A DNA stretch of 64,000 bases from CAXWPM01 sp965206125 (GTDB taxonomy: Bacteria; Acidobacteriota; Terriglobia; 20CM-2-55-15): NCBI GenBank assembly GCA_965206125.1, contig CBDBIN010000042.1:1-64000 (forward strand), given 5' to 3'. The translations under genes and the position numbers were made by a program. Under the pieces are notes generated by a model. That model had not been told where the DNA came from. It saw only the letters and a program-made list of their open reading frames with translations, and searched no databases. This document shows, one piece after another, positions 9,862 through 16,675 of this stretch. Position 1 is the first letter of the stretch, and each line of letters starts with the position of its first letter.

Positions 9862-10496
9862 TAAGGAAGCCCCACCATCTTGTGAGTCTGCAGGCTCAGG
9901 CGCCAGCGGGGATGCGCCAGGCAGAAGTCCACCGCAGCCCTTACGTTCCGGTCGAGATCCGGTCCATCCATGGGCTGGATGAAAAAATGGTCGAAGTCCA
10001 GACCTTCGAAGTTCACGGGATCGGCCCCCTCTTGCGGAAATACGAGCTTGAGCTCGCTGCCCGAACGCAATCGGAGCGGGGCTCCCGCCTTCGGGCTCAC
10101 GCAGATCCAATCGACTCCCTCGGGGGCGAGCAACGTTCCGTTGGTTTCGATCGCGACCTCGAAACCCGCCTCGTGGAGCCGATCGATTACGTCCAGATCC
10201 AGCTGCAGGAGCGGCTCGCCACCCGTGAAGACGACGAACCGGGAATCGTTGGTGTCCTCTGGCCACGCGCAGGCAATCGCCCGGGCGAATTCGTCCACAT
10301 CCGCAAACTCTCCACCGCCGGGTCCGTCCGTTCCCACGAAATCCGTATCGCAAAACTCGCAGATCGCCGACGACCGATCCTCCTCGAGGCCCGACCACAG
10401 GTTGCACCCGGCGAATCGGCAGAAAACGGCCGGCCTCCCCGTGTTGGCGCCCTCTCCCTGCAGGGTGTAGTAGATCTCTTTTACTTCGTAGGGCAT
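9861..10496 (-). CDS. queE: 7-carboxy-7-deazaguanine synthase (radical SAM)
   Basis: The 211-residue enzyme rearranges 6-carboxytetrahydropterin to 7-carboxy-7-deazaguanine using SAM and a 4Fe-4S cluster. The QueE-type cluster motif is CX14CX2C (Cys31, Cys46, Cys49) rather than the canonical CX3CX2C. Further signatures are YTLQGEGANTGRPAVF at the substrate site, FTGGEPLLQ (SAM binding) and ETNGTL. It is upstream of and coupled to queD. Other pathway genes (queC, queF, folE) are not in the window, so the end product (queuosine or another deazapurine) cannot be told. Confidence 0.95.
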   Translation of the reverse strand: MPYEVKEIYYTLQGEGANTGRPAVFCRFAGCNLWSGLEEDRSSAICEFCDTDFVGTDGPGGGEFADVDEFARAIACAWPEDTNDSRFVVFTGGEPLLQLDLDVIDRLHEAGFEVAIETNGTLLAPEGVDWICVSPKAGAPLRLRSGSELKLVFPQEGADPVNFEGLDFDHFFIQPMDGPDLDRNVRAAVDFCLAHPRWRLSLQTHKMVGLP

Positions 10497-10642
10497 CGGA
10501 TTCCGACAGCCTAGCAGAACTTGCCGACCATCTACGATGTTTGCCGGGCGTCCGCAAACTTTGTGGACAGCTGCACTGCTTCGAAGTGCGAAACGGCCAC
10601 TAAACCGTTGAAAACTGGTCCTGACGTACGAGGACCTCGTTT

Positions 10643-10658
10643 GGCCCCGAACTTGCTA
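10643..10658 (+). promoter_or_regulatory. Sigma-54-type (-24/-12) promoter of small RNA copy 1
   Basis: TTGGCCCCGAACTTGCTA has GG at 10643-10644 and GC at 10655-10656 separated by exactly 10 bases, with a perfect TTGCTA -12 box; the -24 box differs from consensus TTGGCACG at two places. Position +1 would fall at about 10668, two bases before the conserved GTAACGCGG block. Confidence 0.6.
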
Positions 10659-10667
10659 ATCCTGAAG

Positions 10668-10881
10668 AAGTAACGCGGCTGACTACGGCCCGTTCGGACC
10701 TCTAGTTGCAACAGGGTGAGTCCGGCCAGGGACGGTAGTCGTCAACGCAAGATTCAAGGATCGAGCTGCTGGGGCGGAGCCCACGTTAGAAATGGAATTC
10801 GACGAGCGGTACCTCGCGTGGGCGATGAAGGACACTAGGGATCAGGCCTGACGGTTCACGGACGAACCGTCGGGCCCTTTT
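10668..10881 (+). ncRNA. Structured small RNA, copy 1 (unclassified, about 214 nt)
   Basis: The unit opens with a 36-base block identical to copy 2 (starting GTAACGCGGCTGACTACGG). A closing stem pairs 10697-10705 (GACCTCTAG) with 10835-10843 (CTAGGGATC); between them lie a GACG-GUAGU-CGUC hairpin and a GGGC-GGA-GCCC hairpin, both kept in copy 2. An intrinsic terminator follows: 13-bp stem 10845-10857/10864-10876, then TTTT. No reading frame of note is conserved. I do not recognise it as a known family; length and closing stem recall 6S RNA, but I could not match 6S features. Confidence 0.65.
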
Positions 10882-10889
10882 CACTTTTA
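10845..10889 (+). terminator. Intrinsic terminator of small RNA copy 1
   Basis: A 13-bp stem (GGCCTGACGGTTC with GAACCGTCGGGCC, one G-U pair) and a 6-base loop are followed by two T-runs. Confidence 0.8.
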
Positions 10890-11054
10890 GAACCTGCGAG
10901 AGTTCTTCAGCCTCCTGGCTCATCCTCGCAAAAAGAGTCGTCAACAACATTTTTCGCTAAAGTTTCTTCGAAAATTGTCGACGGACCAGAGCGTCCAACC
11001 CTGCCATCTTGCTAACTCGCTGAAATCACGCAGCCGGTATTCCCCTTCAGGTTT

Positions 11055-11069
11055 GGCACGCCCCTTGCT
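11055..11069 (+). promoter_or_regulatory. Sigma-54-type (-24/-12) promoter of small RNA copy 2
   Basis: TTGGCACGCCCCTTGCT at 11053-11069 matches the sigma-54 consensus (TTGGCACG, 4 bases, TTGCW) fully, with GG at 11055-11056 and GC at 11067-11068 ten bases apart. Predicted +1 is about 11080, directly at the conserved GTAACGCGG block. No activator (enhancer-binding) site could be assigned. Confidence 0.75.
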
Positions 11070-11079
11070 CTAACAAGAA

Positions 11080-11288
11080 TGTAACGCGGCTGACTACGGC
11101 CCGTTCGGACCTCTAGGAGCAACAAGGCATGTTCGGCCAGGGACGGTAGTCGTCACCGCGAGGGATCAGGAAGAGCTGCAGGGGCGGAGCCCACTTCGGA
11201 AGGATTCGACGGCGGTACACCAGCGGAGGCGGTGAAGGACACTAGAGATCGGGCCTGACGGCGACAGGACGCGCCGTCAGGCCTTTTT
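11080..11288 (+). ncRNA. Structured small RNA, copy 2 (unclassified, about 209 nt)
   Basis: This is a paralogue of the RNA at 10668, offset by 411 bases. The 5' 36 bases are identical; the closing stem 11108-11116/11242-11250 shows a compensating change (U-G in copy 1 becomes U-A), and the terminator stem has changed on both sides while keeping pairing (GGUUC/GAACC to GGCG/CGCC). Spacer segments between the conserved blocks differ freely. This pattern supports a functional RNA rather than a protein gene. Sigma-54 control plus duplication recalls the Qrr RNAs of Vibrio in logic only; no sequence relation is claimed. Confidence 0.7.
11252..11288 (+). terminator. Intrinsic terminator of small RNA copy 2
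   Basis: A perfect 12-bp stem (GGCCTGACGGCG with CGCCGTCAGGCC) is followed by TTTTT. Confidence 0.85.
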
Positions 11289-11312
11289 CGCTTCAACAAA
11301 CCAAACCTAAGC

Positions 11313-11350
11313 AGGAAAGGCCTGACGGCAGTGACGCCGGCAGGCCTTTC
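11313..11350 (-). terminator. Hairpin terminator of the small secreted-protein gene
   Basis: GAAAGGCCTGaCGGC pairs with GCCGgCAGGCCTTTC around a short loop. It lies just past the stop of the leftward gene at 11370 and faces the small-RNA terminator; its GGCCTGACGG core is the same as in both RNA terminators. Confidence 0.65.
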
Positions 11351-11369
11351 GCGCCTCGCTACGAGTTCT

Positions 11370-11753
11370 TCAGAATTCCTTGGTGACCTTGAAGTCACCA
11401 CTCTGGTTGTCGTGGTTCCAGGTACCGGTGAACACTCCACCTTCGAGCTTGCCCTCGATCGTGTAGGAATACTCGGCGCCCCTGCGGCCCGGAGCTACGG
11501 CTTCCATCTCGATCATCCCATCGTTGCCGACGGTCACCTTCGTCAACTCGATGTTTTCGGCGCCGGGGTTGATGATTCCTTTCAGGCTCCCGCCCTCCAT
11601 GCTCATCACGAGGGTCACCGGGTTGCGATGATTCGGCGCGGGACCCCAGTCACCAGTCCACGTTCCGACCATGTCCGACTGCGCCAAGACGACGGGCGCC
11701 AGCAGCACGGCGCACAGCCCCAGACAAACTAAACTAATCGTACTCAGCCTCAT
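11370..11753 (-). CDS. Small secreted protein, lipocalin-like beta fold, unknown function
   Basis: The 127-residue product starts at ATG 11753 behind a strong GGAGGAG site; upstream in-frame codons are not needed. Residues 1-24 are a signal peptide ending VVLAQ. The mature part (VGTWTGDWGP ... LKGIINPGAENIELTKVTV ... YSYTIEGKLEGGVFTGTWNHDNQSGDFKVTKEF) is a run of beta strands with GTW motifs as in small extracytoplasmic beta-barrel domains common in Acidobacteriota. No catalytic residues are evident. Convergent to the small-RNA pair. Confidence 0.8.
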   Translation of the reverse strand: MRLSTISLVCLGLCAVLLAPVVLAQSDMVGTWTGDWGPAPNHRNPVTLVMSMEGGSLKGIINPGAENIELTKVTVGNDGMIEMEAVAPGRRGAEYSYTIEGKLEGGVFTGTWNHDNQSGDFKVTKEF

Positions 11754-11883
11754 AAATCTCCTCCATACAGAATCGGTAATATTGACGCCGAAAATTCTAC
11801 CACTTGCCGGGAGCCAGGTCGATTCTGCAACACGTTTCAATTCTCCGTCGAGGCCGCAATGACTATTGGGTACGGCATGCGAC

Positions 11884-12523
11884 ATGCGGACCGCCGTCGG
11901 TCACGTCGACCCGAACCTACCTGTCTTCGACATCCAGACTGTGCGCTAGGTCGTCGATTCGGAAGCGGCCGCGGATTTCGTTCTCTTGGAGATCTTCGGA
12001 GATCGGGTCAGCATCGCAGAGGTTGATGCAGCACATCCACGGCACGGAACAAGACCGGCAACCACCGGTTCCAGGCCAGAATCCTGAAGAGGATGCGCCG
12101 CCCGGTGCGCACGAGCTGACAAGGCACGAACATGAAGGCGTTTAGAAACGTCTTGTTTGCCGTTTTTGCTCTGATCCTGTCCTCGGTTGGTGTCTACAGC
12201 ATGGTGAGCTACTCGGTCAGCGAGCGAACGCACGAGATCGGAGTGAGGATGGCGTTGGGTGCGCAAGCCGGAAACATCTACGGACAGATCATCGGGCAGG
12301 GCATGACGATCACGCTGGCCGGGCTGGTCGTGGGCCTGACCAGGTCGGGGGGTACGGTGTCGGCGTCATAATGACCACGCTGTCGCCGCTGATTGACCCG
12401 ACGGACCCGATGGCCTTCGCGCCGATTACGGCGACGCTTGTTTTCGTGGCCCTGCTGGCTTGTTACATCCCGGCCCGTCGCGCGGCACGCGTCGATTCCA
12501 ACGTGGCGCTACGGCACGAGTAG
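11884..12523 (+). pseudogene. MacB/ADOP-type permease, C-terminal relic
   Basis: Pieces of the C-terminal third of a MacB-like permease survive in order: AVGHVDPNLPVFDIQT (about 11884-11945), then after a stop a transmembrane segment SSVGVYSMVSYSVSERTHEIGVRMALGAQ (about 12180-12270, frame starting 12132), then after another shift near 12340 the last helices and the end ARVDSNVALRHE at 12523. At least two frame changes and one stop make it inactive. It differs enough from the relic at 8523 to be a separate gene. Confidence 0.75.
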
Positions 12524-12726
12524 ACGATCCCCGCTGTAGCGGCGATCTATAAGTGTACGACTCCGGATTCGTTGGATCCCGGCGGTCATAGACGTCATAG
12601 ACCGCCGCTACAGTAGAAGTTCGAATCAGCGGTTCGCCACAGGCTGCTAGTCGTACAGGACGGCACGAGTAGACGATCCCCGCTGTAGCGGCGATCTATA
12701 AGTGTACGACTCCGGATTCGTTGGAC
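12512..12726. repeat. Two direct copies of a ~66-bp unit plus REP-like palindromes
   Basis: CGGCACGAGTAGACGATCC and the following bases through GGATTCGTTGGA occur at 12512-12576 and again at 12661-12726. The unit includes the last codons of the permease relic, so that gene end has been copied. Between the copies GGCGGTC (12581-12587) pairs with GACCGCC (12600-12606), and CTGTAGCGGCG (12534-12544) pairs with CGCCGCTACAG (12603-12613). The GCCGCTACAG box recurs at 37460-37469, so this looks like a dispersed REP family. Confidence 0.7.
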
Positions 12727-13539
12727 CCGGTCCTCGCCGCGCTCGGCGACCAACTCGTCGTCCGCGCGTTCCAGTATCAGATCACGCCGGACGAGGATCG
12801 CTTGGATCTGGTAGATCGTCAGGTAATCCTCCAACCTCTCTTTCAGCATGTCTTCATCCAACCGGCGGATTCCGTCCAGCAAGGACCTGGAAAAGCGCAA
12901 TAGTCCCTCAGGTTCGCGCAAGCCCTCCAGCCTGCGGAACGAGCGTGAATGGTCGATCAGGCAGATATGCCAGTTCGGGGTGACGAGCATGTTGCGCCCG
13001 TTTCGATCCACGTTGTAGATCAGGGCATCGAACACACGCATTTTGAACACCATGTCATTCCACGCTGCCGAGTCCGGAGGGGGCGTGCCTCGTTCAACAC
13101 GATCAAGCTCCGACATCGCGCCGTCGATCCACCACTGCATCGACCCCTGATCACGGTTGTGGCGCCGCTCGACCGTTGCCGGGACCATCCCGAGACCGAT
13201 CATCTTGTCGAGTTCGTAGGCGGCAACTTCTGTCTTCCAACTGTCCTGGAAGTCGACCTCTACCGTACCGTCGCCAAGTCGTGAGGGCCCGCGCCGGAAG
13301 ATATCGACGGTCTTGAACAGGGCGAAATGCGTCAGTTCGGCCGTTTCGAGGGTCGTCTTCCTGGGCCGCGTGATACCGGTCTCGGTGGCGGTCATGTCGG
13401 TTATCTCGGCTTCCTTTAGGAAGATTTCGCGCTGGTCACCCTGGTAGTAAGGGACCTCACGCGCCTGGGCGCCAACGAGCGAGGCGAAGGCCACGATCGA
13501 GGTCATCAAAACGAAAAGGCGAGTCGCAAACGAGGTCAC
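12595..13539 (-). CDS. Secreted protein with kinase-like (HipA/FAM20/PI-kinase-like) motifs
   Basis: The 314-residue product has a signal peptide (residues 1-24, ending VGAQA). The core carries a Lys-containing strand (SWKTEVAAYELDKMIGLGMVP), a loop YNVDRNGRNMLVTP and then CLIDHSRSFR; the order D-R-x3-N followed by an Asp strand resembles catalytic and metal-binding loops of HipA, FAM20-type and PI3/4-kinase-like enzymes. Assignment is by motif only. Being exported it would act in the periplasm. The C-terminal ~35 codons run into the duplicated 66-bp repeat, so the original end is probably altered; the true stop may have been near 12720. Confidence 0.55.
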   Translation of the reverse strand: MTSFATRLFVLMTSIVAFASLVGAQAREVPYYQGDQREIFLKEAEITDMTATETGITRPRKTTLETAELTHFALFKTVDIFRRGPSRLGDGTVEVDFQDSWKTEVAAYELDKMIGLGMVPATVERRHNRDQGSMQWWIDGAMSELDRVERGTPPPDSAAWNDMVFKMRVFDALIYNVDRNGRNMLVTPNWHICLIDHSRSFRRLEGLREPEGLLRFSRSLLDGIRRLDEDMLKERLEDYLTIYQIQAILVRRDLILERADDELVAERGEDRVQRIRSRTLIDRRYSGDRLLVPSCTTSSLWRTADSNFYCSGGL

Positions 13540-13637
13540 GGTCAGCCCTCCTGATTTCAGTAGGTTCGACGCTTGATGGTCTCATCATTCTAGCCGCGAA
13601 AGCCCGGGCTGGCAAAGAAACAGGCATGGGTCGCCAC

Positions 13638-13665
13638 GAACTTTTCTTCGCTCCTGGTGTCTATA
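13638..13665 (+). promoter_or_regulatory. Candidate ECF-type promoter
   Basis: GAACTT at 13638-13643 and TCTATA at 13660-13665 are 16 bases apart, the pattern of many ECF promoters (GAAC/TCTA class). It lies 58 bases before the start of the ECF sigma gene and would allow autoregulation. Confidence 0.4.
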
Positions 13666-13722
13666 TCTCTAAGGAAGTCTCTCCGGGATCGTTGTCAGTG
13701 ATAGAAAAGGGGGACGTGACCG

Positions 13723-14268
13723 TTGACTGACGATACATCCAAAGCCGATTTCTTCCAGTTCGCCCTCGATCGGTACGAACGTCCGCTCGTCCGGTACGCC
13801 ACTGGAATCCTTGGCGACGTTGAGCGAGCCCGTGAGGTCGTTCAGGACACCTACCTGCGTCTTTGCAAAGAGAAGACGGCACGAGTGCGGGATCACCTTG
13901 CGCAATGGTTGTTCACGGTGTGCCGCAACCGGGCCTTCGACGTCCGCAGCAAGGAAAGCCGGATGAGCCCGCTGAACGATCTGGACCTCGACACTCGCCC
14001 AGGTCCCGGCCCGAGGCCGCTGGCCATACTCGAACAGAAGGAAACTCTTGGGCAGGTCCTCGACCTGGTGGAAGCTCTTCCCGTTAAGGAGCGGGAAGTC
14101 CTCACGCTCAAGTTCCGCTGCGACCTCAGTTACAAGGAAATCAGCAGTATCACCAACCTGTCGGTCAGCAACGTCGGTTTTCTGATCCATCGCGGTGTCA
14201 CACGTATCCGCGAACAGGTTGAGAACGACCGACCCCCGGCACCGTCCCTGGTAAGGAGGCTTCTATGA
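13723..14268 (+). CDS. ECF-family RNA polymerase sigma factor
   Basis: The 181-residue protein starts at a TTG (13723) after GGGGGAC. Region 2 covers about residues 8-70 (YERPLVRYATGILGDVERAREVVQDTYLRL) and region 4 about 105-165 (ALPVKEREVLTLKF ... SYKEISSITNLSVSNVGFLIHRG), the helix-turn-helix that reads the -35 box. There is no region 3, as expected for group IV sigma factors. It overlaps the next gene by four bases (ATGA), so it is co-translated with the VWA protein, which probably serves as its cognate regulator. Confidence 0.92.
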   Translation: MTDDTSKADFFQFALDRYERPLVRYATGILGDVERAREVVQDTYLRLCKEKTARVRDHLAQWLFTVCRNRAFDVRSKESRMSPLNDLDLDTRPGPGPRPLAILEQKETLGQVLDLVEALPVKEREVLTLKFRCDLSYKEISSITNLSVSNVGFLIHRGVTRIREQVENDRPPAPSLVRRLL

Positions 14269-16529
14269 CTATCGACCGCAACGATCCCCGCTGGACCGAG
14301 TACGTCCTCGACGAGATGGATCTCGAAGAACGCAAAGCGTTCGAGCACCAGATTCGGTCGGACCCGGACGCCCGGCAGATCCTCGAAGAGGTGCGGGAAT
14401 CCGTCGTTCTGCTCCAGGGTGCATTTGCTTCGGAATCACCCGCAGGGCTGTCTCGAGAGCAACGGCAAAGGATCGAAGAGACGGCCGCTCCGGCGGAAGG
14501 TGCCTGGAGGATGCGACGGGGCTTTCTGGCGGCCGGACTGGCGGCAGTTCTGGTGATGGGTCTGGTAGCTGTGATGACCCCGGCTCTTCTCCGTTCTAGA
14601 AGCGCCGGCGTCACGCAGCCGATCGCACAGGTGGCAATTTTGCCGGCGCCTGCGACGGACATCGTGCCGAGGGCAGGTCAGCGGGTCCAAGCCCAGATGG
14701 GGGCCGTCGACGCGGATCAGGTCGCCGATGAATCAGAACGGTCAGCCCCAGCGGCCGACCTCGTCTCCACGGGACTTGCCGAGGACGTCCGAACGCCGGA
14801 GTCCAAAGACCTGGGGAAGGTCGAAACCGATTCCGTCGTTGCTGTGTTGCGCGAGCAAGTTTCGGCGAGGCCGGCCGATGTAAGCCAGGCGTTTCCACCG
14901 CCACCTCCCGCGCCCCCGGCCCCGCAGATGCCGGTGAGCTTTAGCGAGGCAAGAACTCTCGACGGGGTGGCGAACGCAGATGGCATGCTCCGAAACAACT
15001 TGTTCGCTGTCCGAACGCCACCGACGTTCCCCGGAGAAATCAGAACTGAAGCCTCGGGGCGTCTGCCGGTTGTCTTTCCCGATCGCCGCTCGAGGGATGC
15101 CTTCAACACGGAGGAGTACAACCGCATCGTCGACAACCCCTTCGTATCGGCCTCAGAAGACCCATTGGCGACGCTGTCGATCGACGTGGACACGGCGGCC
15201 TACGCCAACGTCCGGCGGTTCCTGAATCAGCGCGTGCTCCCTCCGCGTGATGCGGTCCGGATCGAAGAACTGATCAACTATTTCGACTATGACTACGCGC
15301 CGCCCTCAGGCGAACACCCCCTCGCAGTGCATGCGGAGATCGACAGCGCGCCGTGGCGGGCAGAGCATCGTCTCGTTCGCGTTGGGATCAAGGGATTGGA
15401 CGTCGCGCTTGAAGAGCGTCCGCCCACGAACCTGGTGTTCCTGGTCGACGTCTCCGGATCCATGCAGGATGCCAACAAACTGCCGTTGCTGAAAGACGGC
15501 ATGGAGATGCTCGTCCGCGGGCTCGGAGAAAACGATCGCGTTGCGATCGTCGTCTACGCGGGAGCCTCGGGCGTGGTATTGCCGTCTACCCGTGGGGATC
15601 GGCGAGGCCGGATCATCCGCGCCCTGGACCAGCTCCGGGCCGGCGGTTCAACCAACGGAGGAGCGGGCATCCAACTGGCCTATGACATCGCCATCGCGAA
15701 CTTCATCGAGGGCGGCGTCAACCGCGTCATCCTCGCAACCGACGGCGACTTCAACGTCGGGGTGACGAACAACGGCGCCCTGACCCGACTGATCGAGGAG
15801 AAGGCGGAAACCGGTGTTTTCCTGAGCGTCCTCGGGTTCGGCGCCGGCAACTACAACGACGCGGGCCTGGAGGCACTGGCGGATCACGGAAACGGGAACT
15901 ACGCCTACATCGATACGATCCGGGAAGCACGAAAGGTCCTGGTCGACGAGATGGCGGGGACCTTGATCACGATCGCCAAGGACGTGAAGATCCAGATCGA
16001 GTTCAATCCGCTCGAAGTCAACGCGTACCGTCTGATCGGCTACGAAAATCGAGTTCTCGAGGATCGGGACTTCAACGACGACGAGAAGGATGCCGGCGAG
16101 ATCGGCTCGGGGCACACGGTGACCGCACTCTTCGAAATCGTTCCGGCTGGCGTCAATCTGGACGTTCCCGGTGTCGATCCCCTGAAGTACCAGGTGCCGG
16201 CCCAGTCAAGCGCTGCGGCAACCAGCGGCGAGTTGATGACGATCAAGATTCGGTACAAGGATCCCGACGGCGATGAGAGCAAGCTGATCGAAACCGCGGT
16301 TCTCAACCGTGTTGACGTCCGTGACGAACTTGCCAGTGCTGACTTCCGGTTTGCAGGCGCGGTCGCGGCATTCGGAATTATCCTGCGCGACTCACCCTAC
16401 AAGGGTAACGCGACTTTCGATTCCGTGATCAGAATGGCGGAAGCCAGCAGGGGGTCCGACACGCAAGGCTACCGTGCGGAGTTCATTGAACTGGTGCGCC
16501 GGGCCCGGGCGATTTCGGAACTGGATTGA
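14265..16529 (+). CDS. Membrane VWA-domain protein (YfbK type) with anti-sigma-like N-terminus
   Basis: The 754-residue protein has a short helical N-terminal domain (residues 1-50, WTEYVLDEMDLEERKAFEHQ) like that of anti-sigma factors but lacking the HxxxCxxC zinc motif, a transmembrane helix at about 87-107, a Pro/Ala-rich linker, a VWA_N segment (residues about 275-360), a VWA domain with an intact MIDAS site DVSGSM, and a C-terminal DUF3520-type domain. VWA domains bind protein or Mg2+-dependent ligands. Coupling to the ECF sigma gene suggests it tethers or senses for that sigma factor at the membrane; this role is inferred. Confidence 0.88.
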   Translation: MTIDRNDPRWTEYVLDEMDLEERKAFEHQIRSDPDARQILEEVRESVVLLQGAFASESPAGLSREQRQRIEETAAPAEGAWRMRRGFLAAGLAAVLVMGLVAVMTPALLRSRSAGVTQPIAQVAILPAPATDIVPRAGQRVQAQMGAVDADQVADESERSAPAADLVSTGLAEDVRTPESKDLGKVETDSVVAVLREQVSARPADVSQAFPPPPPAPPAPQMPVSFSEARTLDGVANADGMLRNNLFAVRTPPTFPGEIRTEASGRLPVVFPDRRSRDAFNTEEYNRIVDNPFVSASEDPLATLSIDVDTAAYANVRRFLNQRVLPPRDAVRIEELINYFDYDYAPPSGEHPLAVHAEIDSAPWRAEHRLVRVGIKGLDVALEERPPTNLVFLVDVSGSMQDANKLPLLKDGMEMLVRGLGENDRVAIVVYAGASGVVLPSTRGDRRGRIIRALDQLRAGGSTNGGAGIQLAYDIAIANFIEGGVNRVILATDGDFNVGVTNNGALTRLIEEKAETGVFLSVLGFGAGNYNDAGLEALADHGNGNYAYIDTIREARKVLVDEMAGTLITIAKDVKIQIEFNPLEVNAYRLIGYENRVLEDRDFNDDEKDAGEIGSGHTVTALFEIVPAGVNLDVPGVDPLKYQVPAQSSAAATSGELMTIKIRYKDPDGDESKLIETAVLNRVDVRDELASADFRFAGAVAAFGIILRDSPYKGNATFDSVIRMAEASRGSDTQGYRAEFIELVRRARAISELD

Positions 16530-16543
16530 TCGTAGTCGTAGCT

Positions 16544-16573
16544 GTGAGGGCGGCTGTTACCGGTCGCCCTCAC
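16544..16573. terminator. Hairpin between convergent genes
   Basis: GTGAGGGCG (16544-16552) pairs with CGCCCTCAC (16565-16573), 9 bp, between the VWA gene and the leftward amidase gene. There is no long T-run. Confidence 0.55.
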
Positions 16574-16675
16574 ACGCTTCCTACCTCTCCTCTTCCCTCG
16601 CGAAGTTCATCGCCACAGGCTACGCGATTTTGCTGTGGTCGGACTGTCCGCCCGGCAAGATCACTACAAAATCCG

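Noticed and set aside
10668..11288. 6S RNA, SRP RNA or tmRNA assignment for the duplicated RNA
   Set aside because: I could not find the SRP tetraloop region, a tRNA-like domain or convincing 6S bubble features; left as unclassified.
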